Origin: Bifidobacterium catulorum
Lineage (GTDB): Bacteria > Actinomycetota > Actinomycetes > Actinomycetales > Bifidobacteriaceae
Length of the DNA: 64,000 nt
Assembly (NCBI RefSeq): GCF_003129925.1
Contig: NZ_QFFN01000009.1
Coordinates: 1 to 64,000, forward strand
Reading direction: 5' to 3'
The translations under genes and the position numbers were made by a program. Shown here in pieces: positions 51,408 to 59,806 of the stretch; within the stretch, counting starts at the first letter, position 1, and each line of letters starts with the position of its first letter. Under the pieces are notes generated by a model. The model searched no databases. It was not told the DNA's origin and saw only the letters and a list, made by a program, of their open reading frames with translations.

Positions 51408-52130
51408 ATGGCGAAGGCACAGGTTTTGATTTTTCAGCATGTCGATTGGGAGAAGCCCGGTCGTATCCTCGATAATCTCGATGAGATGGATATGCCGTCC
51501 CAGGTCCTCAACATCGCGAGGAAGAAGAAGCCGGATCTGCCTGATTTCAACGAGGTGGCCGGCGTGGTCATCATGGGCGGTCCGATGGGCGCCATGGATT
51601 ACGACAGGTTTCCCGGCCTGAAGGCCGAGGGCAAGATCGCGAAGGCGGCGATCGCGGTGGGCAAGCCGGTGCTGGGCGTGTGCCTGGGGCATCAGATCAT
51701 CGCGACGGCGTTGGGGGCGAAGCTGAAGCCGGGCAAGGGGCCGGAGATCGGTTTTTCGCCGATTCACCGTGTGGATCGTCATGATTATTTTTCGATGTGG
51801 TCGAAGGAGCTGACGGTGCTGCACTGGCATAACGACGTGGTGTCGTTGCCGCAGGGCGGCCAGTTGCTGGCGAAGTCGGCGCTGACGAAGAACCAGGCGT
51901 TCCGTGTGGGATCGGCGTTGGGTCTGCAGTTCCATCTTGAGGTGTCCGCGCCGTTGTTCGAGGAGTGGCTGGCGACGCCCGAAATGATCGAGGGGATGAA
52001 GAAGGCGGATTTGTCCAGACTTCGAGATGATTTCGCGGAATTCAATCCGCGTCTGCAGCCGTTGGCGGAGTCGGTGTTCTCGGGGTTCGCGGCGCGTTGC
52101 GCGTCGTATGCGAAATCGATTTCCGCATAG
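51408..52130 (+). CDS. Class I glutamine amidotransferase (GMP-synthase-like)
   Basis: A 240-residue single-domain amidotransferase-like hydrolase. The nucleophile Cys is in LGVCLGHQIIA and the His-Glu pair in LQFHLEVS; VVIMGGPMGAMD is the oxyanion loop. Stand-alone proteins of this type act on small substrates or as gamma-glutamyl hydrolases; the partner or substrate is unknown. The ATG at 51408 has AGAGG very close and also CACAAT ending six bases before it, so either a short-leader or a leaderless mRNA is possible. Confidence 0.88.
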   Translation: MAKAQVLIFQHVDWEKPGRILDNLDEMDMPSQVLNIARKKKPDLPDFNEVAGVVIMGGPMGAMDYDRFPGLKAEGKIAKAAIAVGKPVLGVCLGHQIIATALGAKLKPGKGPEIGFSPIHRVDRHDYFSMWSKELTVLHWHNDVVSLPQGGQLLAKSALTKNQAFRVGSALGLQFHLEVSAPLFEEWLATPEMIEGMKKADLSRLRDDFAEFNPRLQPLAESVFSGFAARCASYAKSISA

Positions 52131-52456
52131 GCGCCGCCCATCACCCAGTCATCGCATCGCATATCACCCCCTTGAAAAGGGCGGTTTGTCATCGTTGTTA
52201 GCGCTGAAACTCGTATTCGCATACATGATGCGCCGCAATGCGCGCAATGATTGACATAACAATATTCGATGGCCTTTTCGCACCGTCGGCTTCGGTCGGC
52301 CCCCGTGGCTCCCGACATCGTTCGCCCATGTTTCCATACACCCGTAAATCGTTTGTATTATAAGGGGGTGTACAATGGTTATTTGGTTGCATACGTATAG
52401 AACACCATCGGCGATGAGAGACAACGCCGCAGACATAGATTGACGAAGGGACCCCC
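52131..52456. other. Intergenic region before a small surface-protein gene
   Basis: A weak hairpin after the amidotransferase gene (CCCTT/AAGGG near 52168-52184) and an AT-rich block with TATTATAA and TACAAT (52350-52375) are visible. The latter is the likely promoter area of the next gene. No gene is seen. Confidence 0.4.
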
Positions 52457-53302
52457 ATGACCTGCTTTACCCCTAAACGCCTTACCGCACCATTCTCGCT
52501 CATCGCGGCGATCGCCGTCCTGATCGGATGCGCGGCGGCCACACCCATCGCGTCCGCCGCCGGATACGGTGCCGACATCGTCGTCAACGGCAACACCGCC
52601 ACGGGCACGGCGACGTTCAGCGTCAACGACATCGAACGGTATGCCAACAAGGACGGCGTGGCCTACGTCTATGTACGCGTGGACGGCACGCTGGTCTCCG
52701 CCACGACGCCGCAGGGCTCAACCCGCGCGGCGGCCGCAGCCGAATCCGATACGGCCACGTTCTCGGACGGCGTGTATTACGCTGACGGCACCGACAACGA
52801 CGACAACGCCACGCGCGACGCCTCAGCCGTCTCCCCTGCCGCCGTGCGCACCGTGTCTGTGCACACCGTGTCTGTACACACCGTGGCCGACGTCAACGCC
52901 GCCGCGTACTTCTACGCCGGCCAGGTCACCAAGGAGTCCAATTCCGTCACGTTCGTCTTCAATCTCACACAGAAGGCCATCACCCAGGGCGGCGAGCTCA
53001 AGTACGACGCGTTCCTCAGCCCCGTCAGAATCGACAACGGGGGCAGGGCGCTGACCGCCTCCCAGCTTGCCACGCTACGCGCGTCCGGCATGTCCGGCGT
53101 GCTGTACTCCGCTTCGGCCGACCTGCCGGCGACCGGCGAAGGCGGTGCCGAAGACGCGAGCGCCACAGGCACGAACGGCGCTTCCGGCCGGTCCACGCTG
53201 AGCAGGACCGGCACCGTCATGCTGCCGTATTGCATCGCACTCGCCGTGATCGCCCTCGCCGCCGGAGCCGTATTCGCGGTGCGTCGCCGCGTCAGGCGCT
53301 GA
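52457..53302 (+). CDS. Small cell-surface protein with variant sorting signal
   Basis: A 281-residue secreted protein I cannot assign to a family. The signal peptide is about 1-35 (IAAIAVLIGCAAATPIASAA). The mature part has a beta-rich domain (GNTATGTATFSVNDIERYA, VAYVYVRVDGTLVS) and a duplicated TVSVH. The C-terminus is LSRTG (about 248), a hydrophobic helix and RRRVRR, resembling a sortase signal; an internal LPATG at about 210 is not followed by a helix. GAAGGGA precedes the ATG. A heme- or surface-binding role cannot be read from sequence. Confidence 0.75.
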   Translation: MTCFTPKRLTAPFSLIAAIAVLIGCAAATPIASAAGYGADIVVNGNTATGTATFSVNDIERYANKDGVAYVYVRVDGTLVSATTPQGSTRAAAAAESDTATFSDGVYYADGTDNDDNATRDASAVSPAAVRTVSVHTVSVHTVADVNAAAYFYAGQVTKESNSVTFVFNLTQKAITQGGELKYDAFLSPVRIDNGGRALTASQLATLRASGMSGVLYSASADLPATGEGGAEDASATGTNGASGRSTLSRTGTVMLPYCIALAVIALAAGAVFAVRRRVRR

Positions 53303-53334
53303 CCGACGTGCCATAGGTCATACGGCTTGTCCAC

Positions 53335-53372
53335 ACGGAGGTGGGAGTGATACACTCTCACCTCCGTTTTGT
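53335..53372 (+). terminator. Terminator before the polysaccharide locus
   Basis: ACGGAGGTGGGAG pairs with CTCTCACCTCCGT around TGATACA and is followed by TTTGTTT. It separates the surface-protein gene from the phosphatase gene. Confidence 0.85.
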
Positions 53373-53404
53373 TTGGCCCCCGACCTCCCGTAGAGAGGAT
53401 TTCC

Positions 53405-54019
53405 ATGCATATTCTGATGGTCTGTTCCGGCAACGTCTGCCGCTCCCCCATGGCGGAGTACATGCTGCGCGACGCATTGCTCCGGCATGGCGTAAGCGAC
53501 ATCGACGGCGACGGCATTGCCGTCTCCAGCGCCGGCCTGCTGCGGCTCGATCCGCGGCCGATGGACGACGTCTGCCTGCGGATGCTGGCCGACGAGTCCC
53601 GCATCGATGGCGTGGGCGGCGTCGATCCCGCCATGCACAGGTCCACGCCGATCTACGACACCCCGTATATGCGTTCCACCGGCACGAACATCCTCGTCCT
53701 GTGCTTCGAACGCGACCATATCGACGAGATCCTGTTGGCGAATCCGGCATTGGTGCGTTCCACGTTCCTGATGACCGAGTTCGCCGAGCTGTGCACTGCG
53801 GCCAGGCGACGCGGCGACTTCGATTCGGGCGACGTGAGCGGTCCCGACGACGCGGCGTCGCGGCTGCTCACGGTGATGCGCAACGCACCGTTCCTGCGCC
53901 CGGGCCTGCCGCCCGCGGCGGACATCCCCGATCCGTTCCATCGCTCGCTGAACGACTACCGCAACGCCTACGACGCCATCCGTGATTGCGTCGACGACAT
54001 CGTCGGCGTGCTCCCGTAA
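53405..54019 (+). CDS. Low-molecular-weight protein-tyrosine phosphatase (Wzb-like)
   Basis: A 204-residue phosphatase. The P-loop CSGNVCRS (Cys7-X5-Arg13) opens the protein, and the catalytic Asp is probably in ADIPDPFHR near the C-terminus. In capsule and exopolysaccharide loci such enzymes dephosphorylate a tyrosine kinase that controls chain length and export, which fits the flippase and transferase genes that follow. It is longer than the usual 150 residues through inserts in the middle. AGAGAGGA precedes the ATG. No kinase gene is in the window. Confidence 0.9.
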   Translation: MHILMVCSGNVCRSPMAEYMLRDALLRHGVSDIDGDGIAVSSAGLLRLDPRPMDDVCLRMLADESRIDGVGGVDPAMHRSTPIYDTPYMRSTGTNILVLCFERDHIDEILLANPALVRSTFLMTEFAELCTAARRRGDFDSGDVSGPDDAASRLLTVMRNAPFLRPGLPPAADIPDPFHRSLNDYRNAYDAIRDCVDDIVGVLP

Positions 54020-54198
54020 CCGATATGGTGCGGACATCCGGACCGCGGCCCGCACCATTCCGTGCCCCCGGGTCCAGGACCGCCGGTTATCCCATACCCC
54101 CGTATACAATGAACGTTGCCGAAGAGCCCCCGTACTGGACTCCGTCACGCAAGACCGAACGCATACGACCCAACCGAAGGACAGCACGTAGGACCGCC

Positions 54199-55698
54199 AT
54201 GCCCGATACCAGCCAGCCGGCAGGCCACAAGCCGGAATCAGGAAAGCCGAAGATCAGGTCGGTGAAGTTCAACGTGCTGATGAACATGATCCTCACCTCG
54301 TCGGCGTTCATCTTCCCCCTGATCACCGTGCCCTACGTGTCACGCGTGCTGTCGCCCACCGGCACCGGCGCCGTGGCGTTCGCCCAGAGCATCGGCGGAT
54401 ACTTCGCCACGATCGCCCTGCTCGGCATACCCCAGTATGGCATCCGCGAATGCGCGAAGGTGCGTGACGACGCACGGCGGCTCGGCACGCTGGTCAGGGA
54501 GCTGCTGTGCATTCTGGCGGTCTCGTCCACGACAATGTACGCCGTGTTCCTGATCTGCCTGTTCACGGTGCCGCGCCTCGCCCAGGACAAGCCGCTCATG
54601 CTGATCTGCAGCGCCATGATCGTGCTGTCGTCGTTCGGCGTGGAATGGTTCTATCAGGCGATCGAACAGTACGGCTACATCACCGTGCGGAACATCGCGT
54701 TCAAGATCACGGGGCTGGTGCTCATGCTCGCGTTCGTGCACGGCACCGGCGACTATCGCGTATACGCGCTCATCACCGTCATCGCCAGCTATGGGTCGAA
54801 CGTGCTGAACATGCTTCGCCTCCATCGGTTCGTCTCGCTGAGGACCGGGGAAAGGATGAACATCCGCCGTCATTTCAGGCCGATGCTGTCGTTCATCGTC
54901 ATCAGCATCTCGTCCGGCGTGTATCTGCAGATCGACATGCTGATCCTGGGTCTGATGAGCAGCAACACGGTGGTGGGCATCTATCAGCTAGCCGTGAAGA
55001 TCAAGACGCTGCTGCTCACCTGCATCAATTCGCTCGGCGGCGTGCTGCTGCCCCGCCTGTCGTACTACTACGCGAACGGGAGGGAGAAGAATGCGGACGA
55101 CCTGTTCGGCCGGTTCCTCCACTTCTCGCTGATCGTCAGCGTGGCCGCCGCCCTGCTCGGCGTCATCTGCGCCCCGCAGCTGGTCGTCATCATCGGCGGC
55201 GCCCGGTTCGCGGCATCGGCGATCCCTTTGGCCATCGCGGTCACGGCGCTGCCGTTCGCCGCCGTCAACGCCATCCTGCAGCAGACGCTGCTGGCCGACG
55301 GCCATGAGCGGCAGGCGTCGGCGGCCACGTTCATCGGCCTGTTCATCGCCTTGGGCGTCAATCTGGCGCTGATCCCGCCGCTCGGCGCCAACGGCGCGGC
55401 CCTGGGCAACATCTGCGCCGAGATCGGCACGTTCATCGTGCGCGCATGGCTGCTGCGCGCGCGTATGCGCAGCATCGTCAGGCTGCTGGATCTGCCGCGG
55501 ATCGTGCTGGCCGCCGTGGCGGGTTCGCTCGCCGCGGGTCTCATATGGATGTTCGCGGTCCCGCACATGACGGCGTTCCCCCAGCTCGTCTTCCTCGGGC
55601 TTGGCTTCTCCGTCGTCTACGGCGGGACGCTGCTCATCGTCCGCGACCAGCTGGCCATGGAGGTCTGCGGCAGGTTCCTTCCACGTCGTAAACGCTGA
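54199..55698 (+). CDS. Polysaccharide flippase, Wzx type
   Basis: A 499-residue membrane protein with 12 to 14 helices of the MOP/Wzx superfamily that moves lipid-linked repeat units across the membrane. Recognisable parts are FPLITVPYVSRVLSPTGTGA, GIPQYGIRECAKVRDD, GVEWFYQAIEQYGYI and ISISSGVYLQIDMLILGLM. AGGA lies just before the ATG at 54199; the frame is open further upstream, but without a ribosome site. It is in the same direction as the phosphatase and the next transferase. Confidence 0.9.
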   Translation: MPDTSQPAGHKPESGKPKIRSVKFNVLMNMILTSSAFIFPLITVPYVSRVLSPTGTGAVAFAQSIGGYFATIALLGIPQYGIRECAKVRDDARRLGTLVRELLCILAVSSTTMYAVFLICLFTVPRLAQDKPLMLICSAMIVLSSFGVEWFYQAIEQYGYITVRNIAFKITGLVLMLAFVHGTGDYRVYALITVIASYGSNVLNMLRLHRFVSLRTGERMNIRRHFRPMLSFIVISISSGVYLQIDMLILGLMSSNTVVGIYQLAVKIKTLLLTCINSLGGVLLPRLSYYYANGREKNADDLFGRFLHFSLIVSVAAALLGVICAPQLVVIIGGARFAASAIPLAIAVTALPFAAVNAILQQTLLADGHERQASAATFIGLFIALGVNLALIPPLGANGAALGNICAEIGTFIVRAWLLRARMRSIVRLLDLPRIVLAAVAGSLAAGLIWMFAVPHMTAFPQLVFLGLGFSVVYGGTLLIVRDQLAMEVCGRFLPRRKR

Positions 55699-55772
55699 CG
55701 CAGCCGCATGAATCCACACGAAACGACATACGACATACCGCATAATCCAAGAAACCCGGCAAGGAGAGGCAT

Positions 55773-56642
55773 ATGGCATTAGGCGTGGTAATACTCAACT
55801 ACCTGAATTATTCATGCACCATCGAATGCGTGGAATCGGTGCTGCGCCAGCACGACGTGGAGACGCGGATCGCGGTGGTGGACAACGGCTCGCCCAACGA
55901 CTCGGCCGACCGGCTCGCCGCGTTCTGCGCCGGCGTCCCCAACGCCGAGTTCATCGCCAACGCGGAGAACCTCGGCTTCGCCAAGGGCAACAACGTGGGC
56001 ATCGCGGTGCTGCGCCGCCAGGGCATCGACCGCATCCTGGTGCTCAACAGCGACATCGTGCTCACCGACGACACCCTGGCGGGTACGCTCTCCCGCATGG
56101 ACGTGCCCGACAACGTGGGCGTCGTCGGGTTCCGCACCGAAAACGCGGAGGGGCGCAATTCCACGCCGCGCAACGTGACCGTGCGGTCGGGCGTCACCAT
56201 ATTCCGCGACATCTACACCACGTTGGGCGGCTTCAAGAACAAATACATCACCAGCAGGCCGATCGTCAGCACGGTGAGGAAGGCGGTGGCGCAGCACGAC
56301 GATTCGCCGCGCATCCTCAACCCGAACAGCGAGACGCTGCATGGCGCCGCCCTGCTGTTCACCGAGAACTTCTTCCGCGACTACGACGGCTTCTATCCGG
56401 GAACGTTCCTGTATTACGAGGAGGACTGCCTGTCCATCCTCTGCCAGAAGACCGGGTTGCGCGAGATGTACTGCCCCGCATACCGTGTTCTGCACAAAGA
56501 GCGCGGCAGCGCCAAGATGGCGTGGAGCAAGGACGCCGAGGAGATCCAGCGGCAACGGCAGATCGAAAGCCGTGCCGTCGCGCAGCGGCTGGCGAAGATG
56601 TCGGCCACGCAGGTCCGCGAGGCCTTCCGCTTCGACCGATGA
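55773..56642 (+). CDS. Glycosyltransferase family 2
   Basis: A 289-residue inverting transferase of the rhamnosyltransferase-like GT2 group. GVVILNYLNYSCTIECVESV and AVVDNGSPNDS begin the nucleotide-binding fold, NLGFAKGNNVGI follows, and LVLNSDI holds the metal-binding Asp of the DXD motif. LYYEEDCLSILCQKTG contains the catalytic acidic pair. It has no membrane helix and is presumably cytoplasmic. AAGGAGAGG precedes the ATG. It adds one sugar of the exopolysaccharide repeat unit. Confidence 0.92.
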   Translation: MALGVVILNYLNYSCTIECVESVLRQHDVETRIAVVDNGSPNDSADRLAAFCAGVPNAEFIANAENLGFAKGNNVGIAVLRRQGIDRILVLNSDIVLTDDTLAGTLSRMDVPDNVGVVGFRTENAEGRNSTPRNVTVRSGVTIFRDIYTTLGGFKNKYITSRPIVSTVRKAVAQHDDSPRILNPNSETLHGAALLFTENFFRDYDGFYPGTFLYYEEDCLSILCQKTGLREMYCPAYRVLHKERGSAKMAWSKDAEEIQRQRQIESRAVAQRLAKMSATQVREAFRFDR

Positions 56643-56700
56643 TTCCCGCCCGGTTGGGTGACGATTCCGCACGCCATCCAACCACGTCGACGGTCGTCGA

Positions 56701-57885
56701 TCAGCGGTGCGGCCGCAGCAGCCGTACGGCGAGCCGCTGCACCGGTCTGACCACCACCGCGTCGTAGACGACCGCGCAGGCGGCGCAGACGACGAATATG
56801 CCGGCCGTCACCACCGCGCCCATCGCCAGCCCCGCGGCGAACGATCCGGGCGCGGGCAGCACCGCGGTGACCGCCGCCCACAGGTTCGGCCGCACATACG
56901 GGTTGTTGTGGATCAGATACACGCCGAAGACGGTGGCGCTGAGCGTCTTGCCCGAGGCGAGGATTCCGAAGCGCCCGCCACGGCCACCACGCCAGCCACT
57001 GCCACCAAGGAGGCCCGACTCCCGCCGGCCCGACTCCCGCACCACACGCGGCGCGTTTGTGGCCATCATCGCGAATATCATGGCCGCCACACCGATCGAC
57101 AATGCCGGTATCATGCCGGTCACATACCGGGCGTCCGACTTCAGCCAGTCCATGAACCCGAGCGCCACCGCCGTGTAGTCGAACGCCATCAGCACACCGT
57201 ACGCGACCGGAGCGGCCACGCCGACATGCCACCATCGCAGCTTCCGGCAGACCCGGGAATCCTTGCCATACAGACGAATCCATCCGCCCGCGAGATACCC
57301 GGTGATCGCATAGCACCAGTTGTTCCAGAACGGCTGCGTCATCGACAGCAGCGCCATCAGGCTTACGCCAAGCAGCAGTCCGACCAACACAAGAGACCGG
57401 CGCCGCGACGCCGCCAGCACCATGTTCAGATACGGAGAGACCGCCAGCATCAGCACATACGCGGTGATGAACCAGTAGGCGCCGTTGAACACCGGCAGCA
57501 GGGTGCCGTACAGCGTCGCCGACAGACGGTCGGCGGCGAACATGGCCTCGATTCCGGGCGTGGGATGCACGGCCAGCAGCATCGCCTGCAACAGCAGGAA
57601 CAGTGTGGAATACAGGAACGTCTGCAGGACCGTGTCGACGATGCGGCGCATCCGGAACGGCCTGTTCACCAGGAAATACCCGGTGATGAGGAAGAACAGG
57701 CTGGATCCGACCTGGCCGAGCAGCTGGTCGGCGGCCATGGCCGGCGTCCCCAGCAGCGGCGCGTCGGGCGATTCCAGACGCCAGCCGATGTTGGAGACGA
57801 AATGGCAGGCGATGATCATCAGCATGGCCGCGACCCGCAGCGCATCGAACCGCATGTCGCGGTCATTCGTCGTTTCGTGGATCAT
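56701..57885 (-). CDS. Acyltransferase 3 family membrane protein
   Basis: A 394-residue protein with ten or so helices. The start RFDALRVAAMLMIIACHFVS carries the family Arg and His (R-x10-H), followed by SLFFLITGYFLV and VFNGAYWFITAYVLML. Such enzymes add acetyl or succinyl groups to polysaccharides. A Gly/Arg-rich loop (SGWRGGRGGRFG) is unusual. It is the last gene of the minus-strand operon and overlaps the previous one by ATGA. It ends 59 bases from the convergent GT2 gene. Confidence 0.9.
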   Translation of the reverse strand: MIHETTNDRDMRFDALRVAAMLMIIACHFVSNIGWRLESPDAPLLGTPAMAADQLLGQVGSSLFFLITGYFLVNRPFRMRRIVDTVLQTFLYSTLFLLLQAMLLAVHPTPGIEAMFAADRLSATLYGTLLPVFNGAYWFITAYVLMLAVSPYLNMVLAASRRRSLVLVGLLLGVSLMALLSMTQPFWNNWCYAITGYLAGGWIRLYGKDSRVCRKLRWWHVGVAAPVAYGVLMAFDYTAVALGFMDWLKSDARYVTGMIPALSIGVAAMIFAMMATNAPRVVRESGRRESGLLGGSGWRGGRGGRFGILASGKTLSATVFGVYLIHNNPYVRPNLWAAVTAVLPAPGSFAAGLAMGAVVTAGIFVVCAACAVVYDAVVVRPVQRLAVRLLRPHR

Positions 57886-58817
57886 AGCGGATACCGTTTC
57901 GCCTGGTACCTGAATTCACGCCACAGCGTCTTCAGGCATCGTTTCGCCCATGCAAGACGCAGCACAACGCCGACCTTGAGGAATTCCGGTTCGAGGCGCG
58001 GACTCCGCTTCGGCTCCCGCCCGGTGCAGTAGTCGTCCATGTTGGAGAACCATGAGCTGGGCAGGCTGTGGTAGACGTCCGGCCGTTCACGCACGCATAT
58101 GATGGGCGGCGTCTGGTCGTCGTCGATGAGCCCGCATCGCAGCATGCTGACGTAGCAGGAGCGGATGTCCCGGTAAAAACGTTCGGCGAAATCCGTGTCG
58201 CAGACGAATTTCCCCTGGAAATACGTATCGGTGCGTCGGATGATCTCGAACAGCGGGTCGTCACCGAGCTCGTGGATCTGGAAGAACGTGACCGGCCCCT
58301 CGAACGGGTAGTCCCATAGGAAGTCATAGTCCTCGGGACTGTGCGAGCTGCCCCCGTGGTCGAATCCGAAGTCGATCCAGGCGAGCTTGTCCGTCTTCGC
58401 GAGGGCGGCCGCCTCCTTCATGCACCAGTATTTCAGCGAGGTCACGTAGTTGTAGAGCGGCCGGGAGGGTTCCGGCTTGTCGGGGAACATGCTGAACGGG
58501 CGATATGCCTTGCAGACGCGTTCCATCATCGTCAGCAGCGGGCGGTCGATCGCCGTGTAGTCCTCGACTGGCACGACGACGGTGTTCTCCCGGCCGAATC
58601 GTCGTCTGATCGCATACACCCTGTCGACGTACTCGGGGATCGTGAAGACGACGAGGTCGTTGCGGATGCGCGCCCATACCTCGAAATAGTCGAAGTATTT
58701 GTCGTCCGATCTGGTGAAGTCGTTCCATCCGTCCCGTCCGATGGGGAAGAACTCCGTCACCAGCGTGATGCCGTCTTTCGATGCGTCGTCGTCTCTCGAT
58801 GCGTTGCCGTCGTTCAT
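57882..58817 (-). CDS. HtrL/YibB-type putative glycosyltransferase
   Basis: A 311-residue soluble protein resembling the HtrL/YibB (WlaTC) family found in lipopolysaccharide and capsule loci. ITLVTEFFPIGRDGW at the start, LVVFTIPEYVDRVYAIRR, LKYWCMKEAAALAKTDKLAW followed by IDFGFDHGGSS, and YFQGKFVCD fit that family. IDFGFDHG takes the place of a DXD motif. The activity is not established for the family. It overlaps both neighbours by ATGA. Confidence 0.68.
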   Translation of the reverse strand: MNDGNASRDDDASKDGITLVTEFFPIGRDGWNDFTRSDDKYFDYFEVWARIRNDLVVFTIPEYVDRVYAIRRRFGRENTVVVPVEDYTAIDRPLLTMMERVCKAYRPFSMFPDKPEPSRPLYNYVTSLKYWCMKEAAALAKTDKLAWIDFGFDHGGSSHSPEDYDFLWDYPFEGPVTFFQIHELGDDPLFEIIRRTDTYFQGKFVCDTDFAERFYRDIRSCYVSMLRCGLIDDDQTPPIICVRERPDVYHSLPSSWFSNMDDYCTGREPKRSPRLEPEFLKVGVVLRLAWAKRCLKTLWREFRYQAKRYPL

Positions 58818-59806
58818 GCCTTGCCCTTTCGTGTGATGATGCCGTGGATCCGCTTCAGCCGGAATGCGATGTCGCCTCGTATCAGGCTGCGTCGGTGGCG
58901 ACGCAGGTCACGGTCGTGCTTCCAGACGATGTCGTCGAAATTCCCGTCGGTCACGTCGTCCGTTTCGAGCGGCTCGAACGATCCGGGCAGGATCTTGAAT
59001 CTCGGGGCGTCGAGTACGCCGTCCTCCAATCGCATGGTCCGGCGTTGGAAATGCATGTACATGAGTTCGTCGTCCTCCAGCCGCCTGAATCGGCGCCGGT
59101 ACCGCAGCAGTCGTCCGTCATTCCACACGTATACGGCGTGCACGGGCTTCTCGCTGAGGTACGTTCCCAGGCCATCGTCGTATCGGGTGATCGCGAAGGC
59201 CAAGCTACGCACGTTCGTATTGCCCGAAAGGTCGGTCATGTATATCGGGAACCCGTTCTCCTGATAGATGCGGTTGACGTTGGTCGGCAGATAGCTTTCG
59301 TCGAACGTGTAGATGGTCTCCGACTCCAGCACCCGGCGATACAACGGCTCCCCGTCGAGCGGCAGCATGAACCGCCGGTTGTTCTCCCCGGTGTTGCGAT
59401 ACAGCGCCAGATGCCCCAATGGGAACAGCTTGTCGTAGCGTTCCAGCAGGTCGTCGGTGATGAATGCCGACAGCCGTCCGAACACCACGTCGCAGTCGCA
59501 GTGCCCCCAGAACCGGTAGCCGTCCAGATGGTCCTCGAACAGGTACCCGTACATGGGTTTGAGGTCGCAGAGCTTGTACGGCGTGCGAAGGTCCGGATGG
59601 AAGTCGAACGACGACCGTACGCGTTGCCGCATGTCGGCGAACGTCTCGTAATGGACGTGGACGTTGGGCGGATAATCGTAGTCCGTGTGGTCGTCGGTGA
59701 AGATCAGCCAGTCGAAGTCCGGATTGGCGGCGCATGACTTCAGGAACACCGGGAAGTATTCCGGGAACCTGCCGTAATACGGCAGGATGAACGCGCATGT
59801 TCTCAT
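58814..59806 (-). CDS. DUF6625-type putative glycosyltransferase
   Basis: A 330-residue protein. CAFILPYYGRFPEYFPVFLK, DWLIFTDDHTDYDYPPNVHV and PYKLCDLKPMYGYLFEDHL open a GT-A-like fold. FWGHCDCDVVFGRL holds a DXD-like metal site. This pattern fits proteins annotated DUF6625, which are common in exopolysaccharide loci. The substrate is unknown. It overlaps both neighbours by four bases, so translation is coupled. Confidence 0.7.
   Translation of the reverse strand: MRTCAFILPYYGRFPEYFPVFLKSCAANPDFDWLIFTDDHTDYDYPPNVHVHYETFADMRQRVRSSFDFHPDLRTPYKLCDLKPMYGYLFEDHLDGYRFWGHCDCDVVFGRLSAFITDDLLERYDKLFPLGHLALYRNTGENNRRFMLPLDGEPLYRRVLESETIYTFDESYLPTNVNRIYQENGFPIYMTDLSGNTNVRSLAFAITRYDDGLGTYLSEKPVHAVYVWNDGRLLRYRRRFRRLEDDELMYMHFQRRTMRLEDGVLDAPRFKILPGSFEPLETDDVTDGNFDDIVWKHDRDLRRHRRSLIRGDIAFRLKRIHGIITRKGKA

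Noticed and set aside
53087-53101. Internal LPATG of the small surface protein as its sorting signal
   Set aside because: The position is approximate. LPATGEGG is followed by a polar Ala/Ser/Thr stretch rather than a hydrophobic helix; the LSRTG near the C-terminus has the helix and basic tail.
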